Shown: piece by piece, positions 17,277 to 25,542 of the stretch
Position numbering within the stretch: the stretch's first letter is position 1
How the letters are laid out: each line of letters begins with the position of its first letter
From: Allorhizobium paknamense
GTDB lineage: Bacteria > Pseudomonadota > Alphaproteobacteria > Rhizobiales > Rhizobiaceae
Assembly: GCF_030815125.1 (NCBI RefSeq)
Contig: NZ_JAUSWH010000010.1
Location: 1 to 64,000, forward strand
DNA length: 64,000 nucleotides
Reading direction: 5' to 3'
The notes under the pieces: generated by a model
Database searches by the model: none
Told to the model about the DNA's origin: nothing
Seen by the model: only the letters and a program-made list of their open reading frames with translations
Position numbers and translations under genes: made by a program

Positions 17277-18123
17277 CTAGGGTCAAAACCCAATCAAATT
17301 GTTGATGTAATTAGGCATCCATGATTCATTGCCTGCAGAAGCAGGAGTGTTTGACCATGGCAGGCGAATTCTGGCTTGATGACGATCAGTGGGCGGTGAT
17401 TTCGCCGCTGCTTCCGACCAACCAACCCGGCGCTCATCGTACCGACGACCGCCGGGTCATCAGCGGGATCATTCACGTCTTGCGATCCGGTTGCCGTTGG
17501 CAGGATTGTCCATCCTGCTACGGTCCTTCAACAACGGTCTATAATCGCTTCCATCGCTGGTCAGCTAAAGGGATATGGCGGCGACTGTTTGATGCTCTGG
17601 TGCAAACGACCGATCGGGACATCCATATGATCGACAGCACGACCGCAAAAGCACACCGCTCCGCCGCTGGCGGAAAAGGGGGGCGGATGGCGAAGCAATC
17701 GGTCGCTCGAGAGGCGGCAGATCGACAAAAATCCATGCTGTTGTCGATGGTCGCGGCCGTCCAGTCGCGTTCAAAATAACGCCGGGGCAACGCGGGGACG
17801 CTCCCGTTGCCATCCCGCTCCTTGAACCCTTGCCGCCAACACGTCTCTGCGCCGCAGATACGGCTTACGACAGCGACGCCTTGCGCAACTTCCTGACAAC
17901 ACGCGGCACGGAACCAGTCATTCCTAACAATCCAACCCGAAAGAAGATCAGACTATGCGACTCGGTCGCCTACCGGAGACGAAATATCATCGAGCGGACT
18001 TTCTGCCGCCTCAAGGACTGGAGGCGCGTCGCCACGCGATACGACAAGCTCATGATAAACTTCGCCGCAACCTGCTACATCGCAGCTATCGTCACATGGT
18101 GGATCAATTGAGTCTGGAGCCTA
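17277..18123 (+). mobile_element. IS5-family insertion sequence, IS427 group
   Basis: About 847 bp. The left end is CTAGGGTCAAAACCCAATCA (17277-17296). The right end at 18107-18123 matches its reverse complement at about 13 of 17 positions, so the right terminus is degenerate. Both orfs of the transposase are present. It sits within the remains of an IS6 transposase, next to two palindromic repeats. A CTAG end fits IS427-group insertion at short TA-type targets, though I could not confirm a target duplication. Confidence 0.8.
17357..18111 (+). CDS. IS427-group transposase, two overlapping frames
   Basis: OrfA (17357-17779) begins MAGEFWLDDDQWAVISPLLP and has the N-terminal DDE region with DSTTAKAHRSAAGGKGG. 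The rest is one frame back: GEAIGRSRGGRSTKIH, DGRGRPVAFKITPGQ, LCAADTAYDSDALR, NIIERTFCRLKDWRRVATRYDK, giving the second Asp and the catalytic Glu. The frames join at AAAAGGGGGG (17674-17683), a typical slippery run for -1 programmed frameshifting, so the fused protein can be made. ATG 17357 is preferred; ATG 17321 is possible. Confidence 0.85.
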
Positions 18124-18229
18124 AAGCACGTTGCGGCTTATCAGCCTCATGCAACGTGCTTTACATTCTTGTTTTAACGCATGTCGTTATCGCAAAACCG
18201 CTGCACACTTTTGCGCGACATGCTCTAAC
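18122..18229 (-). repeat. Palindromic intergenic repeat, family B, copy 1
   Basis: The arms TAAAGCACGTTGC (18122-18134) and GCAACGTGCTTTA (18151-18163) flank a smaller inner stem, followed by a conserved tail containing GCATGTCGTTATCGCAAAAC. An inverted copy lies at 20577-20690, and part of the tail recurs near 50081-50098. It borders the right end of the insertion sequence. Confidence 0.75.
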
Positions 18230-18450
18230 CAATGCTTCTTACCTCGGATCGAAATGACGGGCCCGTCGAGATGCCATTGATCGCCGAGCCGACCGCGCAA
18301 ACGTTGATGGATTTGGTTGGCGCAAGTTCACCCGAATTTCTCCGCCAACAGCCGGATTGTTTGATGCGAGACAATGATGCGACTGGCGCCAGCATGTCTT
18401 CGACCGTCCGCAGGCTCAGAGGAAATCAATACGCCAGGGGCATTGAGAGC
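18230..18450 (-). pseudogene. 5' fragment of the IS6-family transposase
   Basis: Minus-strand reading gives IIVSHQTIRLLAEKFG, then CANQIHQRLRGRLGDQWHLD and ISIRGKKHWL, the N-terminal region of IS6-type transposases up to the first catalytic Asp. Upstream, FPLSLRTVEDMLA appears in a different frame behind a stop, so the helix-turn-helix part is frameshifted. Together with the fragment at 16754-17142 it makes one transposase of which about ten codons are missing at the break. The segment 18451-18632 holds nothing I recognise. Confidence 0.7.
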
Positions 18451-18632
18451 AATTCTTTCAAGGTGAAGAAGAACATGCCGAAAATTGGCGGCCTTCAATC
18501 CCTCGGAGCGTCGTGCCGCCGTCGGAATTGTCACGATGTTCTCGTTTCTTGTTTTTGCAGCGGAGATTTCCGTAGAGTCGACGCTATGGCTGCGGAAGGG
18601 CTTCGGCTTTAGTGGCGATTGGACCCTCAACG

Positions 18633-19193
18633 TCAGTGGGGTCTGCGGGAGCGTCCATAGCAGTGGGCGAGGTGTGCATTGAGGGCGAGGGCGATATGGG
18701 AGACCAGAGATTCCTCCACATCATGCTGGCCGATCAGGGGCAGGAGTGCTGCCCCGATATCTCGAATGGTGGGGTCGTCCCGTCCTCGACAAACAGCGAG
18801 GTCATCGATGCGCGGTTCTCCCGTCTGTTCCGCCAGCTCGGTCAGATGGTTGCGGGGGAGATGGATCGCGAGCGCTTCGAAACGGCCGCGAACGGAAATC
18901 GCAGCGCCGCGGGCAAGATTGAGCAGACAGATCGATCCTTCTGGATAAATCCTGAAAGCGGACGGGGGCATGCCCAGAACGATGTCGGAATGCTCCACAT
19001 CCTTCAGGTAAAGCACGATAAGAAACGCATCCTCTGCGGGTATGACAACAGATGCATCCTGCTCAGGATAGTCACGAGAAACGTGGATTATCGTCATCTC
19101 GGCGTCCTTGAGCGGCTTGATCACGAGCGTGGATGGGTTGCCTACCTTGAACCATTTGCTCATCTTGTCGGCGACGGTCGATGCTGTCTTCAC
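18633..19193 (-). pseudogene. AraC-family regulator lacking its DNA-binding domain
   Basis: 186 residues resembling the N-terminal sensor half of AraC-type regulators such as the intact neighbour at 19382: a cupin-like region (residues 30-110), then LAIHLPRNHLTELAEQTGEPRIDDL and the helical HIALALNAHLAHCYG that normally precedes the linker. It stops at TGA 18633 right there, so the two helix-turn-helix motifs are missing. The relic of IS6 lies just beyond, so a transposition or deletion event probably cut it. It could act as a dominant ligand-binding fragment but most likely is dead. Confidence 0.7.
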
Positions 19194-19381
19194 ATTGAAC
19201 TCTTCATCAGGATAGCCCAGGATGTCGAACAGACATTTATTTCAGGCCGCGGTTGCAACGATCCCGCTCCATCCACCGGTGTGGCGCGTTCGGTTAAATT
19301 GAGGTACAGATCATTGGTCCTCCCCGCATAGAAGGGGCGGAGACGCGTCTACCAGCACGATCTTAGGGGAAGGTAGCGTAT

Positions 19382-20293
19382 TTGCTGCGGAAAACCACTA
19401 CCCGCTTGGGAAAACCTGCTGACGTCTCGATTGACAGCTTCGGTTGTTCGATTGACTCGCTGTACAAAAACCAGACACTCCGCGGCGCAGGACTGACTGT
19501 GCTTCGCAAGGGATCGCATAAGGGGTTGTTGCAGCAGGTCTCCACCGAAGCCAGCAATCGCGGGTTCGTCATTGGCGTTTCCACTCTTGCGGGGCACACC
19601 CGCCGGATTTTTCACGAGCATCACGCAACCACGCATGTCTTCGAACAGGATTCGATCTACATCCGAAGCCTGGGCGAGGCATACAAAGCGGATCTCCAAA
19701 ATTCATTCGACTTTCTTCTCTTCGAGGTTTCTCCGGCCGCGCTTGAAACGATCGCGGAAGAAGCCGACCTGCAAGCCGTGTCGGTGCTTAACACCATGAC
19801 GGGGCATTCTGATCCGGTTCTGGCCAATCTCGCACGCGCTCTGATACCCGCGCTCGAAAATCCTGAGCAGGCCAGCAGACTGTTTATCGATCAATTAACG
19901 GCTGCGATTGGCACCCATGTCGTCCAGCAGTATGGTAATCGGACAGCGGGCTCCGAGCCTCGAAGGCGAAAGCTCTCCCGCACCCAGGAGAATGTCGCCA
20001 AGGCCATCATTCTTGACAATCTCCACGGCAACGTATCGATCTCGGAACTTGCAAAGGCCTGCAACCTGTCACGCGGCTATTTCATCCATGCTTTTCGCGA
20101 AACGACGGGGATGACGCCTTATCAATGGCTCTTGCGGGAGCGGATCGCCAGAGCGCGGATGCTTCTTCTGGAGACGGATGCCGCAATTTCAGAAGTTGCC
20201 ATCTCCTGCGGATTTTCCGACCAGAGCCATTTCACGCGTGTGTTCGTGAATGTCGTCGGCACGACGCCCGGTACCTGGCGCCGCAATGCCTGA
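19382..20293 (+). CDS. AraC-family transcriptional regulator
   Basis: 303 residues. The C-terminal 100 residues hold the two AraC helix-turn-helix units: ISELAKACNLSRGYFIHAFRE and AAISEVAISCGFSDQSHFTRVF, followed by the standard TPGTWRR end. The N-terminal half is an AraC-type sensor with HEHHATTHVFEQDS. The first codon is TTG at 19382, preceded by AGGGGAAGG about nine bases upstream. It precedes the isochorismatase to amidohydrolase set on the same strand, and is its likely activator. It is divergent from the broken araC-like gene. Confidence 0.92.
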   Translation: MLRKTTTRLGKPADVSIDSFGCSIDSLYKNQTLRGAGLTVLRKGSHKGLLQQVSTEASNRGFVIGVSTLAGHTRRIFHEHHATTHVFEQDSIYIRSLGEAYKADLQNSFDFLLFEVSPAALETIAEEADLQAVSVLNTMTGHSDPVLANLARALIPALENPEQASRLFIDQLTAAIGTHVVQQYGNRTAGSEPRRRKLSRTQENVAKAIILDNLHGNVSISELAKACNLSRGYFIHAFRETTGMTPYQWLLRERIARARMLLLETDAAISEVAISCGFSDQSHFTRVFVNVVGTTPGTWRRNA

Positions 20294-20809
20294 CCTGCAG
20301 GACAACTTTGGCGGCGCCGCTCAGCCTTTTACAGGGGCTGGCTGAACTTTGCTGCATTTCATTCCACGAACCTGACTAATCAACAAGACCCGTGAGCCAA
20401 TTCGCGCCAGAAGTCTCGGGGAGTGGTGCAGCGATTGGCGCTGGCCCTCCACGAAATGGTCGAGGTGCAAAGAGGTTATTATTGCGGATAGTGAAATTCA
20501 CTCGCAATTAATATTGCAATTCCACACATAAAGCCATTGCGCTAGAGTCCTTTTCAGCAGCCAAGACAATAAGTGAACGGCTCCCAAAGCATGTGGCGCA
20601 AAGGTGTGCAGCGGTTTTGCGATAACGACATGCTTTAAAACAAGAATGTAAAGCACGTTGCATGAGGCTGATAAGCCGCAACGTGCTTTAGACGACACCG
20701 ACAACACTTCAAGGATTCCAGAAGGACCGCATTGCCGCGCCGTCTGATCGATCGCTGCTGCCCATTTCACACCGCTACAGGCGGTTCAAGTAACCAGAGA
20801 GGAAAGACC
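20294..20809. promoter_or_regulatory. Promoter region of the hydrolase set, with a family B repeat
   Basis: No gene. CGCAATTAATATTGCAATT (20503-20521) holds two direct GCAATT units 12 bp apart, typical of AraC-family sites. GCAATT units recur upstream of doxX (24978-25019). A family B repeat, inverted relative to the one at 18122, covers 20577-20690; its perfect arms are 20649-20661 and 20678-20690. GAGAGGAAAG at 20796-20805 is the ribosome binding site of the hydrolase. Confidence 0.5.
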
Positions 20810-21499
20810 ATGTCCAAGCTCGACGTTCTCACCCCTGAAAACAGCCAGCTCATTTTCATCGACCAGCAGCCGCAGATGGCGTTCGGTGTGCAGTCGATTG
20901 ATCGCCAGACTTTGAAGAACAACGTTGTCGGGCTCGCCAAGGCTGCAAAAATCTTCGGCATACCGACCACGATTACCACCGTCGAAACCAAGAGCTTCTC
21001 GGGCCATACCTTTCCGGAACTGCTTTCTGTGTACCCGGAGAATGATATTCTCGAGCGCACCTCAATGAATTCCTGGGATGATCAGAATGTTCGTGATGTT
21101 CTGGACAAGAATGCCGCTCAGGGCCACAAGAAGATTGTTGTTTCCGGTCTCTGGACAGAAGTCTGCAATACGACCTTTGCGCTGTCCGCGCTGAATGATC
21201 GCCCCGATTTTGAAATCTACATGGTCGCTGATGCTTCCGGCGGCACGTCCGCCGATGCGCATAAATACGCCATGGACCGGATGGTTCAGGCGGGGGTAAT
21301 CCCTGTCACCTGGCAGCAAGTTCTGCTCGAGTGGCAGCGCGACTGGGCTCGCAAGGAAACCTATGACGCGGTCACCACGCTCGTGAAGGAGCATTCCGGC
21401 GCCTACGGTATGGGTGTCGATTACGCTTACACCATGGTTCACAGCGCCGAAGAACGCGTCAAGCACGGCCAGCGCATCGGCCCGAACCCGGCAAAATGA
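20810..21499 (+). CDS. Isochorismatase-family cysteine hydrolase (YcaC-like)
   Basis: 229 residues. The fold-defining LIFIDQQPQMAFGV gives the catalytic Asp18, and VVSGLWTEVCNTTFALSAL places the nucleophile Cys119. YcaC-type members cleave small amides or related compounds but their substrates are mostly unknown. The ATG at 20810 has GAGAGGAAAG in front; the frame is open to 20732. A GGGCCG-CTT-CGGCCC hairpin follows the stop (21509-21523) before the XapX gene, which may reduce downstream expression. First gene of the AraC-linked set. Confidence 0.88.
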   Translation: MSKLDVLTPENSQLIFIDQQPQMAFGVQSIDRQTLKNNVVGLAKAAKIFGIPTTITTVETKSFSGHTFPELLSVYPENDILERTSMNSWDDQNVRDVLDKNAAQGHKKIVVSGLWTEVCNTTFALSALNDRPDFEIYMVADASGGTSADAHKYAMDRMVQAGVIPVTWQQVLLEWQRDWARKETYDAVTTLVKEHSGAYGMGVDYAYTMVHSAEERVKHGQRIGPNPAK

Positions 21500-21559
21500 A
21501 ATCCTGCAGGGCCGCTTCGGCCCTGACGGAGCGGCCATTGTCGTCACCGGAGAAACCTC

Positions 21560-21847
21560 ATGAAAGTCTACATCCTGTCCCTCGGCGCAGGCCTGCTGGT
21601 CGGAATCATCTATAGCTTGCTCAATGTCCGTTCTCCCGCGCCACCTGTTATCGCTCTGGTCGGCCTTCTTGGCATTCTGGTCGGCGAGCAGATCATTCCG
21701 CTGGTGAAGTCTATCCGGGCAAAAGAGCCTGCCGCCATGTCCTGGATCCACCAGGTCAAACCGCACATGTTCGGTCACTTGCCGAAGGGCGGCAAAAACC
21801 TTGCCGTTGCTCTTGGAACTGACGAAAACCATCAGAAGCGAAGCTGA
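21560..21847 (+). CDS. XapX-domain membrane protein
   Basis: 95 residues. Two short transmembrane helices (about 4-22 and 29-47) form the XapX (DUF1427) domain, recognised from LSLGAGLLVGIIYSLLNVRSP and PAPPVIALVGLLGILVGEQ. The tail is polar and probably cytoplasmic. Function of the family is unknown; such genes often sit beside isochorismatase-like or amidohydrolase genes, as here. The stop lies one base before the ATG of the next gene. Confidence 0.85.
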   Translation: MKVYILSLGAGLLVGIIYSLLNVRSPAPPVIALVGLLGILVGEQIIPLVKSIRAKEPAAMSWIHQVKPHMFGHLPKGGKNLAVALGTDENHQKRS

Positions 21848-21848
21848 T

Positions 21849-22826
21849 ATGACCGGCAACGTGCTTTCCATAACCCGTCGAAATGCCCTGCTGGGCGCCG
21901 GTGCGGCCGCCGTCACGACGATGACACCCATTTTCAGCCTGGCAGCCAATGCTGCTTCCGCCACAACCTCACACGAAGGGAACAAGACCATGGCCTATGT
22001 CACCACCAAGGACGGCGTTGAGATTTTCTACAAGGACTGGGGTCCGAAGGATGCCCAGCCGATCATGTTCCACCATGGCTGGCCGCTTTCGTCCGATGAC
22101 TGGGATGCGCAGATGCTATTCTTCCTCTCGAAGGGGTTCCGCGTCGTTGCTCATGACCGCCGTGGCCATGGCCGTTCCGCCCAGGTTTCGGAAGGGCATG
22201 ACATGGACCATTACGCCGCCGATGCCTTTGCCGTGGTCGAAGCGCTGGATCTGAAGAATGCGGTCCATATTGGTCACTCGACAGGCGGCGGCGAAGTTGC
22301 CCGGTATGTCGCAAAGCATGGCGAGCCCTCGGGCCGTACCGCCAAGGCTGTTCTGGTCTCTGCGGTTCCACCGATCATGCTGAAGACGGCCTCCAATCCT
22401 GAAGGCTTGCCGATGGAAGTGTTTGACGGTTTCCGGTCCGCCCTGGCGGCCAACCGTGCGCAGTTTTTCCGCGATGTTCCGGCAGGTCCCTTCTACGGCT
22501 TCAATCGCGATGGCGCCACGGTTCAGGAGGGCGTGATCCAGAATTGGTGGCGCCAGGGCATGATGGGTGGGGCAAAGGCTCACTATGATGGCATCAAGGC
22601 CTTTTCCGAGACCGATCAGACCGAAGACCTGAGGGCGATTTCCGTCGCTACGCTTGTTCTCCATGGCGAAGACGACCAGATCGTTCCCATTGCCGCGTCG
22701 GCTCACAAGTCGGTCAAGCTTCTGAGGAACGGGACGCTGAAGACCTATCCGGGCTTCTCGCACGGCATGCTGACCGTCAATGCCGATGTGCTGAATGCCG
22801 ATCTGTTGAAATTCGTCCAGGCTTAA
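21849..22826 (+). CDS. Alpha/beta hydrolase, cofactor-free chloroperoxidase type, with Tat-like signal
   Basis: 325 residues. Residues 1-36 form a twin-arginine signal (ITRRNALLGAGAAAVTTM), so the folded protein is exported. The mature part begins MAYVTTKDGVEIFYKDWG and matches the non-heme chloroperoxidase/esterase family: Ser144 in IGHSTGGGE, the acid in HGEDDQIVP and His in GFSHGML. The perhydrolase reaction or simple ester hydrolysis are both possible. Many relatives start at the inner methionine without a signal; here the signal is fused in frame. A strong hairpin follows the stop. Confidence 0.9.
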   Translation: MTGNVLSITRRNALLGAGAAAVTTMTPIFSLAANAASATTSHEGNKTMAYVTTKDGVEIFYKDWGPKDAQPIMFHHGWPLSSDDWDAQMLFFLSKGFRVVAHDRRGHGRSAQVSEGHDMDHYAADAFAVVEALDLKNAVHIGHSTGGGEVARYVAKHGEPSGRTAKAVLVSAVPPIMLKTASNPEGLPMEVFDGFRSALAANRAQFFRDVPAGPFYGFNRDGATVQEGVIQNWWRQGMMGGAKAHYDGIKAFSETDQTEDLRAISVATLVLHGEDDQIVPIAASAHKSVKLLRNGTLKTYPGFSHGMLTVNADVLNADLLKFVQA

Positions 22827-22833
22827 GACATTG

Positions 22834-22863
22834 CCGGAGCCGCGATCGCCGCCGCGGCTCCGG
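22834..22863 (+). terminator. GC-rich hairpin after the hydrolase
   Basis: The arms CCGGAGCCGCG (22834-22844) and CGCGGCTCCGG (22853-22863) are exact reverse complements, followed by TCTTTCG. The short T-run makes it a plausible but partial terminator, so the amidohydrolase could be read by readthrough. Confidence 0.6.
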
Positions 22864-22939
22864 TCTTTCGTCGCCAACACCAGTGTTGGGTGGCCGAAGC
22901 GATGACGCCGGCCTCCCCAGCCACACCGGAGTAGAGATA

Positions 22940-24817
22940 ATGCATGCCGACCTCATCCTTCATAATGGCCGCTTCACAACGCTTGACCGCAGCAATCCGA
23001 ACGCGACTGCGGTCGCCATAAAGGATGGGCTTTTCCAAAAGGTCGGATCGGACAGCGAAGTCATGGCGCTGGCCGGACCAGATACAAGGATCGTCAACCT
23101 CAAGGGCAAGCGTGTGTTGCCCGGCTTGATCGACAATCACACGCATGTTGTGCGTGGCGGCTTGAACTTCAACATGGAGCTGCGCTGGGACGGCGTGCGG
23201 AGCCTGGCCGACGCCATGGACATGTTGAAGCGTCAGGTGGCAATGACGCCCGCGCCGCAATGGGTTCGCGTCGTTGGCGGTTTCACCGAGCATCAGTTCG
23301 CGGAGAAGCGTCTGCCGACGATTGAAGAGATCAACGCTGTTGCGCCCGATACGCCTGTTTTTCTGCTGCATCTGTATGACCGCGCGCTGCTGAATGGTGC
23401 AGCCCTTCGCGCTGTCGGCTACAATCGCGATACGCCAAATCCGCCAGGCGGCGAGATTATGCGTGATGCGGTGGGCAATCCTACCGGTATGCTGTTGGCA
23501 AAGCCAAATGCAGGCATCCTCTATTCCACACTCGCCAAGGGACCGAAGCTTCCTTTCGATTACCAGGTCAATTCCACCCGCCATTTCATGCGGGAATTGA
23601 ACCGATTGGGGATCACCGGCGTCATCGATGCCGGCGGTGGTTTCCAGAACTATCCGGACGACTACCAGGTCATCCAGAAGCTTTCTGACGAAAACCAGAT
23701 GACCGTGCGGCTGGCCTATAACCTCTTCACCCAGAAGCCGAAGGAAGAGAAGCAAGACTTTTTGAACTGGACGCAATCGGTCACATACAAGCAGGGCAAC
23801 GATTATTTCCGTCACAACGGAGCCGGCGAAATGCTGGTATTTTCCGCTGCCGATTTCGAGGATTTTCGGCAACCACGTCCGGATATGCCGCCGGAAATGG
23901 AAGGTGAACTGGAAGATGTCGTGCGCGTTCTGGCGGAAAACCGCTGGCCCTGGCGTCTGCATGCCACCTATGACGAAACGATTTCTCGCGCCCTTGATGT
24001 GTTCGAGAAGGTCAACAGGGATATTCCGTTCGAAGGATTGAACTGGTTCTTTGACCATGCTGAAACCATTTCGGACCGCTCTATCGACCGTATCGCGGCA
24101 CTCGGCGGCGGCATCGCGACCCAGCATCGCATGGCCTATCAGGGTGAATATTTTGTGGAGCGCTATGGACATGGCGTGGCAGAAGCAACTCCGCCAATTC
24201 GGAAGATGCTCGACAAGGGCGTCAACGTCTCGGCCGGAACGGACGCCACCCGAGTTGCCTCCTACAATCCTTGGGTGTCGCTCTCCTGGATGGTGACCGG
24301 CAAGACGGTGGGCGGCATGCAGCTATATCCGCGCGCCAACTGCCTGGATCGCGAGACAGCGCTGCGCATGTGGACCGAGAAGGTCACATGGTTCTCCAAT
24401 GAGGAGGGCAAGAAAGGCCGGATCGAGGCGGGGCAATTTGCCGATCTCATCGTGCCGGACAAGGACTTCTTCTCCTGCGCGGAAGACGAGATTTCTTTCC
24501 TCACCTCCGAACTGACCATGGTTGGCGGCAAGATTGTCTATGGCGCCGGTGACTTTCAGGCGCTTGACGAAAGCGATATTCCTCCGGCGATGCCCGACTG
24601 GTCGCCTGTGCGCAAATTCGGCGGTTATGCGGCCTGGGGTGAGCCTGATGGTGCCGGATCCCGTTCGTTGCGCCGTATGGCGATCTCCACATGCGGATGC
24701 GCCAGCGATTGCGGCGTGCATGGTCACGACCACGCCGGTGCCTGGACCGCGAAACTGCCGATTGCAGACCTCAAGGGCTTTTTCGGCGCGCTCGGCTGCT
24801 CCTGCTGGGCCGTGTGA
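22940..24817 (+). CDS. YtcJ-type amidohydrolase with a cysteine/histidine-rich tail
   Basis: 625 residues. Metal-dependent hydrolase: DNHTHV (about 63-68) gives the first metal histidines, FFDHAETIS and GTDATRVASY carry the later His and Asp ligands. YtcJ-like members hydrolyse N-acyl or formamide-type bonds. The ATG 22940 follows GTAGAGATA. The unusual part is the C-terminus: after the standard end near residue 575 comes a tail with STCGCASDCGVHGHDHAG and a final ALGCSCWAV, which looks like an extra metal site. No signal peptide. Part of the AraC-linked set. Confidence 0.88.
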   Translation: MHADLILHNGRFTTLDRSNPNATAVAIKDGLFQKVGSDSEVMALAGPDTRIVNLKGKRVLPGLIDNHTHVVRGGLNFNMELRWDGVRSLADAMDMLKRQVAMTPAPQWVRVVGGFTEHQFAEKRLPTIEEINAVAPDTPVFLLHLYDRALLNGAALRAVGYNRDTPNPPGGEIMRDAVGNPTGMLLAKPNAGILYSTLAKGPKLPFDYQVNSTRHFMRELNRLGITGVIDAGGGFQNYPDDYQVIQKLSDENQMTVRLAYNLFTQKPKEEKQDFLNWTQSVTYKQGNDYFRHNGAGEMLVFSAADFEDFRQPRPDMPPEMEGELEDVVRVLAENRWPWRLHATYDETISRALDVFEKVNRDIPFEGLNWFFDHAETISDRSIDRIAALGGGIATQHRMAYQGEYFVERYGHGVAEATPPIRKMLDKGVNVSAGTDATRVASYNPWVSLSWMVTGKTVGGMQLYPRANCLDRETALRMWTEKVTWFSNEEGKKGRIEAGQFADLIVPDKDFFSCAEDEISFLTSELTMVGGKIVYGAGDFQALDESDIPPAMPDWSPVRKFGGYAAWGEPDGAGSRSLRRMAISTCGCASDCGVHGHDHAGAWTAKLPIADLKGFFGALGCSCWAV

Positions 24818-25098
24818 CTCTCGTTCATTTTCGGGCGTTCTAGGGTAAATCGGCATTCAGACTTGAGCGGGCCGCAAACGGCAATTTTCACCGCTTCCGA
24901 TCCTCGAAAATCATCGTTCTCATCTCATCCAGTCTGAACGCCGATCCTCCTCAGGCGCCGTCCGAGAGGGGGGCGATAATTGCAAAATGCGCAATTAAAT
25001 CGAAAAAATTGATGCAATTGTTGGTGGGGCGATAATCAGTCAGGATTGCTCCACGAAACGCAATAGCTCACTCCGAGCAGCCCTTCACAGGAGCAGAT
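24818..25098. promoter_or_regulatory. Probable promoter region of the DoxX-MFS pair
   Basis: No gene. The inverted repeat AATTGC (24978-24983), seven bases, GCAATT (24991-24996), and another GCAATT at 25014-25019 resemble the GCAATT units at 20504-20521 ahead of the isochorismatase gene. A common AraC-type regulator acting on both promoters would explain this. CAGGAG is found at 25089-25094 just before the doxX start. Confidence 0.4.
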
Positions 25099-25542
25099 AT
25101 GACCTACCAATCTCACTTTATGAATGAAGGCCGGAACCGTCTGGTGCGTTGCGCAGGTTCTCCCATAACGCGAACGGTCTCGCTGCTTGCGCTCTGCGCG
25201 GCCTATCTGCAAGGCCCGATGACCAAGATCTTCGATTTCAAGGGCGCTCTGGCGGAGATGGATCACTTCGGCCTGCACCCGGCCATCTTCTTCGCGGTTG
25301 CCGTCATCGCTTTCGAACTGACGGCTTCAGCCTTGGTGATCTCGGGTTTCTTCCGGTGGATTGGCGCGTTGGCGCTTGCGGGGTTCACCCTCATGGCCAC
25401 CTTCATCGCCCTGCGTTTCTGGGAAATGGCTCCAGGAATGGATCGCATGATGGCGGCCAACGCCTTCTTCGAACATCTCGGTCTCGCAGGTGCGTTCGTT
25501 TTCGTTGCAGCAGGCGATCTGCTCAGGGGAGAGAGCAAATGA
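25099..25542 (+). CDS. DoxX-family membrane protein
   Basis: 147 residues with four transmembrane helices. The DoxX signature appears as YLQGPMTKIFDFKGALAEMDHFGLHP, then the helices FFAVAVIAFELTASALVISGF and ALALAGFTLMATFIALRFW. The family is membrane-embedded and linked to oxidative-stress or quinone-related functions, without a fixed role. Its stop overlaps the next start (ATGA), so it is translationally coupled to the MFS gene. Confidence 0.85.
   Translation: MTYQSHFMNEGRNRLVRCAGSPITRTVSLLALCAAYLQGPMTKIFDFKGALAEMDHFGLHPAIFFAVAVIAFELTASALVISGFFRWIGALALAGFTLMATFIALRFWEMAPGMDRMMAANAFFEHLGLAGAFVFVAAGDLLRGESK

Noticed and set aside
17143..18229. CRISPR-like repeat series
   Set aside because: Repeats are few, differ in length, are not evenly spaced and contain no spacer pattern; no cas genes are present.
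20800..25098. Siderophore or enterobactin locus suggested by isochorismatase and EntS-like MFS
   Set aside because: No NRPS, isochorismate synthase or 2,3-dihydroxybenzoate genes occur; the hydrolase is YcaC-like.
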